Shown one piece after another: positions 52,002 through 63,539 of a stretch of 64,000 nucleotides of DNA. A model generated the notes under the pieces. The model was not told the origin of the DNA, made no database searches, and saw nothing but the letters and a program-made list of their open reading frames with translations. Location: assembly GCA_011032825.1 (NCBI GenBank), contig JAADJZ010000018.1:868001-932000 (forward strand), in the 5' to 3' direction. The position numbers and the translations under genes were made by a program. The stretch comes from Massariosphaeria phaeospora (Eukaryota; Ascomycota; Dothideomycetes; Pleosporales). How positions within the stretch are numbered: position 1 is the first letter of the stretch; every line of letters starts with the position of its first letter.

Positions 52002-54610
52002 ATGTGGAAACCACCGATAAACTTCATTACGTTGCACTGTGAGTATCGATCTTGAGACTGGGTGGTGATGGTTACTTTCTGACATATCGACATGCAGATG
52101 CGTGTATTATGGCTCTGGCCATCTTAGGGCTAATAGTGATCTACCCATACGGGAACATGCAATTCGTGGATGCATACTTCTTCGGGGTCAGCGCCTCCAC
52201 TGAGTCGGGATTGAATCCGGTTGTGCCCCGACGCCGGAAAGTTACGATGGCACCTAAATCTAACAATTGGGTAGTATCGATCTCAAGGCGCTGAAGCTAT
52301 ACCAACAGGTTGTTATCTACTTCCTACCTATCGTTCGCCAGTTGGGATTCATCAACATCATTGTTGTCGTTGTTCGGCTTTATTGGTTTGAGAAACGACT
52401 CAAGAACACGGGTAGGTTGATGTCGCCGGGCGTGGTCTTTCCACTTTGTTAACATCATGTAGCTCCTGCCTTGTTTCGACCAGGGCCTAGCGCACTACGT
52501 ACCGGCAACGATGAGGACCCCGAGGCCAATGTGACCCAAGAGAGGAGCAGTATGGGACGGACTTTAGCTTACGCATCTGGTATCGCCAGCGGTAATACTA
52601 CGAAGTGTATTGAGCCAAGCCACGAGTTCGACACCACCACTCAAAAGTGAGCACCGCAGCATCTGGGTGGGTTTCCTCTGTGTAGACTGATGTATCGGCT
52701 AGGATCAATGAGCATGCAACTGTGAACACGGCAAGTGCTAAAGAGGACGCCCAAGCCGGACATACCCTCATTACCTTTGCCGATGCTCCTCACCCCCGCC
52801 GTGAGCCGAAGGCGTTATACCTCCCATCGCCAAGGGAACGTGAAGAAGGTCAGATGTAACATACCCTAATGTGCTCTCTGAATCGATTGATGAATCTGAC
52901 AGGGCAATCTGTTCGCGAGCTCGATGATGACGTCTATAGCAACGATGGTGAGTACTTCAAACTTAGAGCGCGATGTATGTCCACTCACCAAGTCATAGAC
53001 GACGATGATATAGCGAAGGCCCCCAATCCAGACGCTGGACCCAGTAGATTTCGCCGGCGGAGATCAGAGGGCCGAAGCATTGCTGAAGCTACATCGATCG
53101 AGCGCGTAGCCTCTTCCATGTTTGTGATCGGAGGCGCTCCCAGCCAGAGTAGAGCTCGAGCTCGAACAACATCGCTGTTCCAGCAATCGGACATGCCTTA
53201 TCTCTCCTCGCATGCCACCATCGGCAGGAATTCGCAGTTTCAGAATCTGACCAAGGAAGATCGAGAGCTTTTGGGAGGTCTTGAGTACCGCGCTCTCAAG
53301 CTGCTTCTCAAAATCGTCGTTGGTAATACACTGATCTGCCCCCTTTCATACAACTGCTGATGGCTTTTCAGACTATTTCTTCGGTCTGCATCTATTTGGT
53401 GCGATTGTTCTTATTGGATGGATTCACACTTGCGATCCCAGATATCGCGAATATCTGGCGTCTCAAGGACAAAATAAGACCTGGTGGTGAGTGGTTCCTG
53501 GTCAACTAGTCCTTTGCGGCCTCATAATAACCTTCTCAGGTCTTTCTATTCCTCCCAGACGATGATCAACAACCTTGGCTTCACCCTCACCCCAGATTCT
53601 ATGATCTCTTTCCAGGACGCGTAATGGCCGATGATCTTCATGAGCTTTATGGCTTACGCCGGCAATACATGCTACCCTTGTTTGCTGCGCTTCGTCATCT
53701 GGGCCGTGTGTAAACTCACACCTAGAAATTCCTCAACCAAGGAGGCGCTCGAATTCATGCTCAAGCATCCGCGACGCTGCTACACACTGCTATTCCCAAG
53801 TCGCCCTACCTGGAATCTTTTTGGCATACTCTTCGCCCTCAATTTTGTCGATATTCTCCTCATTATTGTCTTGGATCTTCACAACCCCGCGGTGAACAAT
53901 CTCCCGATTGGACCCAGGATAGCGGCAGCCATCTTCCAAGGAGCTTCTTCAAGACACACGGGTACGGCGTCCTTCAATTTCGCCGATGTGAACCCTGCCG
54001 TGCAGTTCAGCTTGCTGGTCATGATGTACATTTCGGTATTCCCCATCGCCATTGCAGTGCGTGCGTCCAATACCTACGAGGAGAAGTCGCTGGGCATGTA
54101 CCAGCCTGATTCCGACACGGACGAGAACAGAGGAGCATCGTATGTCTTGACGCACATGCAGAATCAGCTCAGCTTCGATCTGTGGTACATCTTCCTGGGT
54201 ATTTTCTGCATTGCCATTGCCGAGGCGGACAAGATTGTTGATGATGCTGATCCGGCTTTTGCCGTTTTCCCCATCTTCTTCGAAGTTGTCTCTGCCTAGT
54301 AAGTGCCATAAGACCCTACCCCTCACCCCGCCACTCGTCTCGACTAACATCTTCCAGCGGCAACGTCGGTCTCTCCCTCGGTCACCCATCCAACCTTACC
54401 TCCCTAAGCGGCCATTTCTCCGTCTTCAGTAAGCTCGTCATCTGTGCCATGATGATTCGGGGCCGCCACCGCGGGTTGCCGTATCAGCTCGATCGTGCGA
54501 TTATGCTGCCGAATGAGCGTGACAATGAGAACGAAGGATCTCAGCATGCTGCACGGAGCGAGATCGCGGCCGGGGACGATCGCAAGATGAAGCGCTTCCA
54601 TACTCAATAA
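52002..54610 (+). pseudogene. trk1: Trk-type K+ transporter gene with in-frame stop
   Basis: High-affinity K+ uptake transporter family, ten exons by splice signals and homology: 52002-52038, 52098-~52222, ~52275/52288-52411, 52463-52646, 52703-52848, 52903-52947, 52999-53322, 53372-53486, 53540-54298 and 54358-54610. Trk features remain: INFITLHY, VSASTESGLNP (filter-type P-loop), FINIIVVVVRLYWFEKRL, NNLGFTLTPDSM, MAYAGNTCYP (second filter), FNFADVNPAVQF and GNVGLSLGHPS. TAA at 53622-53624 interrupts the frame right after SFQDA, in a conserved membrane/pore region with sense codons continuing beyond. At exon 2/3 no standard splice keeps SGLN and the following LKALKLYQQ fully in frame: the obvious GTAG acceptor (52274) is out of phase and only CTCAAG (52287) fits. 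The usual long cytosolic loop is short here. Probably non-functional. Confidence 0.8.
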
Positions 54611-55000
54611 CAAGAGGGGCGTAGCGCTCGGTGATGGGCATGGAAGGTAACCGTGGCGCATTTGTTGTGTTCATGCCTATAGCAAACGCGGGTCAGAATC
54701 AGATACGAGTATGCGTCATCCTCAAGACTCAATGATGACTCGAAGGGAGATCGGACGATTACAGTACGCGAAAACAACGCGTGTGGAGATACGCGCACCC
54801 GTGCGGGGTACCCCACAAATTATGGATCCCCCCTTTGATCTGAAACAGCAAACCATTCCTGCGTTCGCTGCTCTTTGCTCCTAACAACGCAGGCACACAT
54901 TTCATCTTTCTACAACACCACCTGCTTTGTGCCATCCAACGCGAATCACGCGAGTCTCTTGTACGCTCTTCAGCCACAACACCACGATCGTCCTCGCAAC
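54611..55000. other. Intergenic region
   Basis: 390 bases between the Trk and MYND genes. No feature was recognised. Confidence 0.4.
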
Positions 55001-55740
55001 ATGGCTGACACCACGCCTTGCTGTGTGATCTGCGGGAAGACGGCGGCTGATGCGCCCAATCTTAAACACTGTGCCAAATGCAAAACGTCCTGGTACTGCT
55101 CTCGCGAGTGTCAGAAGTCGGACTGGAAAGCCCACAAAAAGACTTGCGCCAGCAACGCCGCCTCCAACTCGAACACAACACCAACTACCAGACTCAGCGA
55201 GCGGCCAATCTGAGAAGCCACATATCCAAACCATTCACCGCACTGGACAATAACACCTGGCTGCACGACCGCGCCGAAGGCGACGTCTTCAAACTCCTCA
55301 TTGATGTATTTCGCATGAGTTAGCAGGACAACTACACAAATAAAGAGGGTACCGACAGCGACAGCGTTTACGGCGGCAATTCCGACAGCTTGCCGGGCTT
55401 CCGCAGATTCATCCGTCTCGTCTCGTCGCGTGCCGGCCTCCTTCCCCCGTGGTGGAGCAGCGACAAACAAGCAGAGTGCGAGGCCTTTGGCATGGGCAAT
55501 AACTGGAGCAGTCTGAAGAAGATGACCACCAAAGAACAGATCCAAGCACACTACGGTGAAGACAAGATGCCGATGCAGATGAGGATGTTTGCCGAGGCGG
55601 TGTACCACCGAGGTCCGGGTGGCCAGGACGGCACGGCGATGAGGAAGATGATGGCGAAGATGGAGCAGAGTGATGGAGTTGATGGAGAGCAGGTGATGTC
55701 GATGTTGAGCCTCAACTCCACCAACCCGCTCAGGCGCTGA
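55001..55740 (+). pseudogene. MYND zinc-finger protein gene, frameshifted and with a stop
   Basis: The first ~50 codons encode an intact MYND finger: CCVICG, HCAKC, WYCSREC, QKSDWKAHKKTC (C-x2-C...C-x2-C...C-x3-C...H-x3-C). MYND modules bind short proline-rich peptides. After a Asn/Ser/Thr-rich stretch this frame stops at 55213. The family's downstream domain continues in another frame from ~55165 (HISKPFTALDNNTWLHDR, VFKLLIDVFRM). It is then broken by TAG at 55321-55323 and resumes in the same frame (VYGGNSDSLPGFRRFI, GLLPPWWSSDKQAECEAFGM, YHRGPGGQDGTAMRKMM) to 55740. The 55140-55213 segment holds no GT...AG pair that could repair the shift. Two independent lesions argue for a pseudogene, unless the assembly has an indel error. 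Confidence 0.75.
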
Positions 55741-57810
55741 GGGTTGGAAGCAATGCAACTACGAGCAAGACATTCAAATGGCGCCTGCGCCAACCCGAGA
55801 TTACGTCGAATATTGGCTCACGAAAAATGGATAGTACTTCTGGTATAATGAGGGTGGGGCTGGGGAGCGGATGCTCTGTATCTTCCTATTGAAAACATCA
55901 TGGTATAATAAAAGCTTATTGGAAACGGTCATGGCCACGACTGATTTGCATTGCTTCAACCGAGGGAGGGCGATATTGCTAACTACTTACCACAATCAGA
56001 GATTGTTGCCACTTCTTCGTCCACGCTCTGGTGTGAAAAGGACTCTGTCAACAAGATCGATTGCAGGTGGCAAGGCTGGGCAGGGGTCGCGTCGTTTTGG
56101 CTCACTATTGCATAGGAAAAGCTTCTCCATGTCGTTACCGCCACATCAACGCACCAGTCCACGACAACACACGCTTAGTCGTACTCAACGGTCATGATGA
56201 TACTCGCCCTTTCCCTACGTATTTCTTGGCCTTCAACCTTCCTCGGAGTCGTTGCCAGCGCAGATATCCGAATCCAGGAAGTCCCTCCCGGCTCGATCAC
56301 CGGCTGCCCGCCCAGCCTGACCGTGTTTCTGAGTCCTCGCCGGCTTACTCCCGAACGGCGTATCAAAGCGGACAACAGGACTGGGATGTGGCGCATATGG
56401 ATTGATCTGCGGTGCAGAGCCGGAAAACTGACGGCATGCTTGCATTGCCGCAGACTTGACTAGGGTCGCGATGCAGGCTGTGAAGGGGAGGATGACATGC
56501 AAAAAGGCCAACTCTTGCGCTTTCCAGACAATTGCACATGGTTTTTCTCGGGTGTTTGACGATTAGACTCATTAGCTCCTTGGTGTTGAGTATTGTGTCC
56601 TTGATATTGACGAGATTTCCAGGGAAGATGCGTTCCAGGGGGTCAGAAAAACCGGCTGGCCCCGTCAAATGAGCGACGAATCACCAGACGTAGGCGCAGA
56701 TTATTACTTGATCTTCGTTCTCTGAGTCGTACAGCAGACGTCAGGATTTTCTCAGCAGGTCGTCAACACTATAGGGAAACCTTGCAGGGCGCTCGTCGAT
56801 CCGCGTGACGGCGCGCATCGCTTCGTGACGTGGCGTCGGAGAGTTTTTGCCCCGGCCACTAGGAGGGTTTCGTGGCGCATCACTTCCCGAAACGATTTTC
56901 TTTGATGCCATTTCGGAATTCTGATATCATTCTTCTCGATAGACGGTGAGTTTGTTGTTCCGTTGCGTCTGTCCAATGGGATTTCCATTCACGTACGCCA
57001 CATCATTCTGTTGCCAGTATCTCCTGTATTGTATTAAATTTTTTGCAAACCTACCTCTTTGTTATTGCTGTCGGAGTCGCAGGTAAGCCTATCCTCTCAC
57101 CTCTACAATACCTAGTATACTATATACAATAGGGCTTTGTAAAGACAGAAGCAGACTATTTACCTGTTGCTGAAACGTCCTAGGCTGTCAAAAGGATCGC
57201 GAAGTCTTCTCTATAACTTAATATCGGCAATGGTTTCTGCTAGGGAGGTGACAGTGCAGCATACCCAGCATCAGATAATCTAGCATGTCAAGATAGATTG
57301 TTGAGGTGGTTTGGACGTAAGGTTTTGTTGGATAGACGTAACACGCCGCGTGGCCCTGGATCCTTTCCGCTCGACAGCATCCTTTCGCTCAACAAGCAAG
57401 ACGGTACCGAAGTGGCCAATCCCCAGCCGTTTGCAGCTGCATTCGGCCATTGTGCCTAATTGATGCTTGCCCCATCCGCAGTGGTGCTGCCCTTGTTTGG
57501 CCTTGGGGGACAGCAGCGCCTGCAATCGGCGCGCTGGTAACACAGGAATGTGCGGTACACCGTACTAGCGTCGTTGCGACCAGCAGGCACAACCACGTCA
57601 CGGCGACGTTTGCAGCAGGCTCTCCCCTCGCGCCCGCCAGCGCCCCGTCTTCATAAATTGGCCGTCAAAGACACTCCGCTCGCCACTTTTCCCAAAGACA
57701 TCGACACCACCCCCATCAGCTACCAATCCCACACTTTTGGTATCACGTCTATTCTATTGTCAAGCCCCACCATCCACACTCCCAACATCTACCGCCCTCG
57801 ATCAATCACA
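55741..57810. other. Two-kilobase region without a supported gene
   Basis: Several overlapping short frames occur on both strands. One at 56194-56463 (+) begins with a hydrophobic MMILALSLRISWPS but lacks other support. AT-rich DNA with tata/tact repeats lies at ~57000-57150. This is a low-gene-density zone to the right of the decaying genes. Confidence 0.45.
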
Positions 57811-58473
57811 ATGGCTCGTGGACACGCCGCCAACGACTACGGTGCTCCCGCCGACCGCACCAGCACCATGCTGCGTCCCCTCCTCATGGCTAACCACGCC
57901 TTGCACTGGGTCTCGACGCTGATCGTGCTGGCCATCTCGGGCTACTTCATCGACAAGTTCTCGCGCAACACGCACCTGGTGTACTGGATCAGCATTGTCA
58001 GTCTCACCCGTCGCGGCTCGGCTTCGGCCCACACATGCTAACCCGTTGTAGGCGGCCATCGACACCATTCTCTACATCCCCGCGCTGGTGCTCCCTGCCA
58101 TGAAGACCTACAAGGGCTACCTCGCGCCCCTCGCCTGGATCTTCTCGTACCTGTGGCTCACGGCCTTCATCTTCGCGGCTCAGGACTACAACTTCGACAA
58201 CTGCATCCAGAACTCGCCCCGCTTTGTCCCCAAGTGCTCGCTCAAGAAGACGCTCGAGGCCTTTGCCTTCCTTGCCTTGTACGTCGTCCAGCTCAGCTGT
58301 GATGCATTCTCTTTCTCTGCTAACACTCCCGTAGCTTCACCAACCTTGTCGGCCAGATCCTCGAGGGCAGGCTTTGGGACGTCAACCGCGTCCGTGGCAC
58401 CCGTACCGTTGACGCTGACAAGCACCACGCCACCGTCCCCGCGACGACAACAACCGGTGGTGTTACCGTCTAA
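57811..58473 (+). CDS. MARVEL-type four-span membrane protein, 183 aa, 3 exons
   Basis: Exons are 57811-57996, 58052-58278 and 58335-58473, with 55- and 56-nt introns (donors GTCAGT and GTACGT; acceptors TTGTAG and CCGTAG). Splicing restores LVYWISI|AAIDTILYIP and AFLAF|FTNLVGQIL. Four hydrophobic segments are visible: HALHWVSTLIVLAISGYF, a second from YWIS to the IPALVLPAM region, LAPLAWIFSYLWLTAFIFA and LEAFAFLAFFTNLVGQIL. A Cys pair in the second extracellular loop (DNCIQ...PKCSL) is typical of fungal MARVEL-domain proteins. Relatives sit at the plasma membrane or in eisosome-like domains. The short C-terminus is Thr-rich and ends GGVTV. It is compact, with no frame breaks. Confidence 0.82.
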
Positions 58474-59626
58474 GTGACTCCCACTGGTGTCTACTGCGAC
58501 CGTCGAAGTGGCTTGAACGGTGCGTGCACGGAGCATGGCCGCATGGAAGGATGATGAGTGATATCGTGGGATGTTTATCCATCAGATGATATTGATGACT
58601 TTGCTGGGACATACTTAGAGCGCGGCGTCTGGCTGGGTGAAGTAATGGTAAATGGACAGTTATTGGCGATTCATCAGCAAGCCACAGATTTCATGCTTGT
58701 AAGCAGGGCTTTGTTTTCACGTCTGGTCGTAAAGTTCGCTTGATACCAATTTGAAACACTTCTTTCACTGCTCTGTATGATGTCCGCCATCAACTGCAAG
58801 CGAAGTCTTTCTTCGCTTAAGTGAGTTTCCACCTTCATTTCAGGTTGTGGCTCAAATCTTGACTTTGCACGTATTGAACGGTGAAGGCTGCACCCGGCCT
58901 TGTTTGTGGCATGTGAATGCTGCTTGGCGCGCTAATTCAGATTGGAGGAGAATTAGCAAAGCGGCTTTCTCTTTCTCTATCCACTCCCAAATCTCAACTA
59001 TCGCTCCGTGCTTTGCATGTCTACGTCTGGATATGGAAGTTTGCTTATTAGAGCGTTTGGGCCGCTAGATACTGTGAGTGTAGCCGCTCAGCAGAATAAG
59101 CCGGCTGGACATAACGAGAGCTGGACAACACACTACCCCAACACCAGATTGCATTAATTCCTTAAAACAATTAGTTATAAATACCCAGAGGCAAAGCAAC
59201 AACCCTCTAGACACTCTACTTCTTCAATTCCCTTTAATTGTTGTTGTTGTTGTTGTTGTTTGGTGCTGTTTTGTATTGGTGGAAGTCACGTGGTGGGTGT
59301 TGGGTGTTGCGGAGGAGATGGCTGAATCCGACATTCTCTGCCTCTTGAGAGGCACAGTCTGTGTTGTGGTTGTGCGATGTTTTGCGTGCCTAGCTAGCTA
59401 TGCAGCTGAGGCGGGAGGCGCTCAGTAGGCTTTGGATACAACTTGTATTAGAAAACATCTAGTAAATTGAGCCTTCACGTGGGCCCGCCGCCGATGGAGT
59501 TCCAGACTCCCTACCACAATACGGAGTATTGTAGCCAGGTTCTTGATAGCAGCTGAGTGGACAACACCTGCCTGTGCGGTGCGTCTGCAGGTAGTCGATG
59601 CTGAACGGTATTCCAGCCTGAAAAGT
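58474..59626. other. Convergent intergenic region with (GTT)n
   Basis: About 1.15 kb between convergent genes. A (TTG)n microsatellite of ~8 units lies at ~59240-59262. No gene was recognised. Confidence 0.5.
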
Positions 59627-62439
59627 TTACCATGTTCTTCTCGGCGCAATGCCCGGCCCAACTTGCTGGACGGTGCTCTCCCCGCTCATTGTCGTCCTCC
59701 CAGTCTTCACGACAGCAACTTGGCCATTATCGCTCAAGCCAACCTCGACCTCCCCATACGAGCGGGCCCAATCTTTGCTTGGCATGGTGTAGATGCTTTT
59801 GGCAGGGTCCAGCGCTTGCGTGGCCAGGCGACCCGTAGCAGCTTGGTTCAGACGCACACGCATCTTCGAGCGACTGGACTGGCCACGCAGGCAAGCAAGA
59901 AGCGCGACAGTACTCAGCGCCAGGAGTGTCGCCAGGAGGACGAGAGCGGGCACGGCGAAGGCCATGCGGTATTTGATCTTGCGGACGATGGGTTGCACGC
60001 TGATTTTCGTGTCCGCGGGATTGAACTCGGTGTTACCTGCCCCAAGAGCGCCTTTAGTACCCACGACCGCGTTTGCGGCCAGGTCTGTCCAGATCAGGTT
60101 GATGATTTGCGCAGCGCCGTCCGCGGATGCTGAGAGGTTTTGCCAGCGCAGATAGATGGCCATGTCTGTCATCCCCGTATAGTCGACGGCCAAGCTGGTG
60201 GTGGTGGTGATGCTGCCTGTCGATAGACTATACACTGTGTTCATTGCTACAGAAGCAAAGTCTGACCTGGGCATGTATTGGTATCCTCCGCTCGTCAAAG
60301 TCAGTCCACCTAGTCCCGCGCGCCCATGAGCAGAAAAGCCCGGCAGGTATAGGCTGGGCTTGCGGAATAGAGAAATATTGGGGTAACTCTCGTATGCCGC
60401 GTCTACCAAGCCCCAGACAGGGCTCACGCCGTCGTTGGTCAGTCCGGTCTCTTCAAATCCCCATAGCGGCATGCTTTCCTTGTCGGTATAGTTCTTCTGG
60501 GCAATCTCGGTGACGTACAAGCTGTCCAGGCCGGACGTACCGTTTACCAGGAACGAGACGGTTTTGATCGTAGCGCGTACGGCCGAAGCACACGAGTAGA
60601 GTGGACTTGCCCACTTGCTCCCGCCTTCGAAGAAATGCGAAGTTCCTTCGTCCAGTCTTCGGGGAGCGCCACGTAAGAGACCGCAAGAGGCGTATATGTT
60701 AGATGAATTGGCCAGATCGATGGCGGTCGCTCCGGCGCATACAATCGCTTTCGTGAATTGAATTAGCCATGGTCCACAGCGCTACGAGCAATTGAACTTA
60801 CGTATAGTTTCAAAATCCTTCGCTGAAACGTTGAAAGGGTTTGTAAACTCCCCCATAGACTCAAACTCCGATATGTAGTTTCCGAATCCACGTGAAAGAA
60901 GCATTGATTCGTAGTTTATGCCTTGGCCCATGAGTGCGAACTTCTTGCCAGCAGCGGAGTTCATGTACGAAAAGGGCCGTTGGCCAGTAGTCTCGTTTCC
61001 GATACTTGTTACGTTGAAGAATCCCATCGACCATGCGTTGTTAAGATATGCGGCTTTGTATGCGCGTGCTTGGATATCCGGATTTTCTTGGCCATTGGCC
61101 CGGTCGTAAAAAGGATATGTAGTGTTCAGTTCGAAGAATCCACCATTGTCCACGAGGTAGATGTCGGTGAACCGAGATGCGCCTTGGGACAGAGTCCCGT
61201 TGATGCTGAATTCGATGGATAGGTTGGTGTTGACGCAGCTCGAGTGCGGTTCGATAAACATCAGATCTTCGGTCCACGCAGCGCCGTGCTTCAGTCCAAC
61301 AGGAAGTGTATGGTTCCGGAAACCGATGCCGGCGTTCTTGTAGTCCAGGACTAATCCCTCCACTGCAATTTGCGTATCTTCGGTGACGTGGCTGCTAATT
61401 GATCGGTAGGCGGAAACCATGATCGTAGACCGGTTTTGCTTGTGGTTATCTGACCAAAGGACATATCTTCGCCACTCGATGTCAAAGTAATTAGATACAG
61501 TGCTTTTCGTGTTGTGAGTGCCGCTTGAGTAGATCTCCCGTACGATGTTGGGCACGGTTGTGTTGTATCCATTAGGCATATCGTATGTGTACGTCGAACC
61601 ATTCCAAGAAAGAACCACAGTATTGTCGGAGTAGGGGCATGGTGCAGGGCCCTGTATACCAATTCCGTGTCCCTGGGAACACGTTCTCGAAAAAGGTAGG
61701 TTGCTGCGAGGTTGAGTGGCTACTCCGAACGGGGAACCGTCTTTTATGTATGCGAAAGACACATTTCTTCTTCCAGACGAGGGTTCAAGTGCATCATAGA
61801 GTCCCAGTGGTGTCACTATACCTGCGATGGCGCACAACACTGCCACGGTCGGTCCGATGTAGGTTGTTAGAAGCACCGGCCTCCTGACGCCACTCGAACG
61901 CACCACATCAGTCCGCAGGACCTCGGGCCAAAAGGAGCTCTGCAATGCCCGGGCCGCGACCGTCCTTCGAAGGTTAGGCTTCATTGCGGTGCTTGCGTTG
62001 TGTCAGACGTGGAACGTACCATGTTGCCGCTGTCTCTTTGTCCTGTAGAGTGCCGGCGAGAATGTAGTTGAGCTGCGTGGGGCCCCAAAATTGGGCTATG
62101 CATCGTTACCATGAATGTTGATGAAGTCGTGAAAGAGTACGGGAGGACGTCGTGAAGGATCGGGCCACGAAGGTTGGACGTACCCACAAATATCCCTAGC
62201 GCGACGAGCCCGGCAACGTAACCCACCGTAAGTTCCGCCATGTCATATACACCTTCGTCTGTCAATCTTTGTTAGACCGTCAACAGCACACGTTAAGTAC
62301 GGCGATGAAACACCCTACAACTATTCTGTCGGAAGACGAACTCTGGGTCGTTATGAAAAGGATGGATTCACAACAAAGGGTATTTACCCAGTTTGGCCCC
62401 CCCTTCACACTCCCCAAGTTTTTCTAGACCGGTCAACAT
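59627..62439 (-). CDS. Large membrane protein with extracellular glycosylated region, 828 aa, 5 exons
   Basis: Unnamed fungal multi-span protein family. Minus-strand exons are 62439-62388, 62258-62184, 62095-62020, 61964-60802 and 60747-59627 (introns 129, 88, 55 and 54 nt). The frame is continuous only with all five. The joins read GGAKL|DEGVYDMAELTVGYV, LGIFV|AQFWGPTQL, ETAAT|WTVAARALQ and FETI|PIVCAGATA. Membrane spans are predicted at ~20-45 (TVGYVAGLVALGIFV), ~95-120 (IGPTVAVLCAIAGIVTPLGLY) and ~720-745 (MAFAVPALVLLATLLALSTVALLACL). Between the last two lies a ~600-residue region with many NxT/S sites and scattered Cys, probably extracellular or luminal. The cytosolic tail is basic and then Gly/Thr-rich. 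The two largest exons alone would be called as separate proteins. Function unknown. Confidence 0.78.
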
Positions 62440-62769
62440 ACCTTTTCTATATTGCAAGCCGGTCAGCCACTTCGTTCTTCGTATCTATCCCTGCACACAG
62501 TTGTGCTGGGCTGCAGTGCAACCAATCAGAAGACTCCATCCCGAACTACCCACCAATCATACCATCTTTCCCAATATTTCACATACTGATGGAGGACTTG
62601 GTGTTCAAGCTGGCTTGGTCGGATTCAGCCTAAGGTCAGCCTTGTTTTGTCGAAGACTAGCAGCACTATATTTGCGTAGTCGAGTCCACGGTCTACTGAT
62701 CAACAACCATTTGTGCAGCCTCCCAACTACGGGTGGTAGTCCGTTCCCAGCCAACTATCTTCTTCAACG
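62440..62769. other. Divergent promoter region
   Basis: 330 bases between two start codons pointing outward, for a membrane protein and a surface protein. They could be co-regulated, but no shared motif was identified. Confidence 0.45.
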
Positions 62770-63539
62770 ATGGCGTCACGTTTGGTCATACAGCTAGTTG
62801 GAATCACCTCTCTATTCGTGTCAAACGCGCACTGCGCCACAAGTTCGATGTCCAACTTCAACCTCCAACTGTACAGAGCAGGCTTGGCCGACTGCTTTTC
62901 CGACGACGCGATCTGTACCTTGTTGAGCGATGAGATGTATCCACCTTGCAGAAAGGCTCTAGGCCCATCTTCCAACTACAACTACACAGCTTGGGATCTT
63001 TGCAATTGCGAATCTGGATGGTTGTCCGTTTACCAAGCGTAAGCAGGCCTTTGCTGTATCATCCGATGCAAGTGCTAAATCCCTTGGCTTCTAGTTGTAA
63101 CGATTGTGAAAATGCATACGATATGGGTAGCAACGGTAACTTGGATAGCTGGAGTGCGACCTGTACTAGCCGGAGCTTCACTATTGCGCCTATTCCAAGT
63201 ACCATTCTTAAGAGGTGGTCATCTCACAATGCTACAAAAGTCATACGGACTGGCGATGCTGCTACGATCGCGGCTACATCGCGCAGACCGCCAACGGTAG
63301 CTACTACACCGACATCAGATGTGGTACCCGGCTTGCCAGAATCGACATTCGCTTTGTCCTTGGACGGACGCCCGACTGGCCCAGTACAAAGCATCCCGAG
63401 CACGACTACTGTTCAAGCAAGTTCTGGAGCGATCAGGGCTGGCACTTCATCAAGTCAACACACACTCTTCGACAACGGTATCTACACGAGTGATCTAGTA
63501 TGGATGCTAGGTTGTTTTCTGTTGTCGTTCTCCTTTTAA
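62770..63539 (+). CDS. Secreted, probably GPI-anchored cysteine-rich protein, 237 aa, 2 exons
   Basis: Exons are 62770-63038 and 63095-63539; the 56-nt intron (GTAAGC...TTCTAG) joins LSVYQ to ACNDCENAYD. The signal peptide is at ~1-22 (LVIQLVGITSLFVSNAHC). The cysteine pattern DCF...ICTLL...PCRK...LCNCESGWLSVYQACNDCE...ATCTS resembles fungal surface proteins with a conserved disulphide module. A Ser/Thr-rich stalk spans ~110-210. The C-terminus (DNGIYTSDLVWMLGCFLLSFSF) has the spacer plus hydrophobic end of a GPI-attachment signal. It is not an obvious CFEM domain. It is divergent from the large membrane-protein gene, 330 bases away. Confidence 0.75.

Noticed and set aside
56194..56463. 89-aa frame starting with a hydrophobic segment (possible small secreted protein)
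   Set aside because: The N-terminus is only weakly signal-like, the rest is Arg-rich without a cysteine pattern, and competing frames overlap on both strands.
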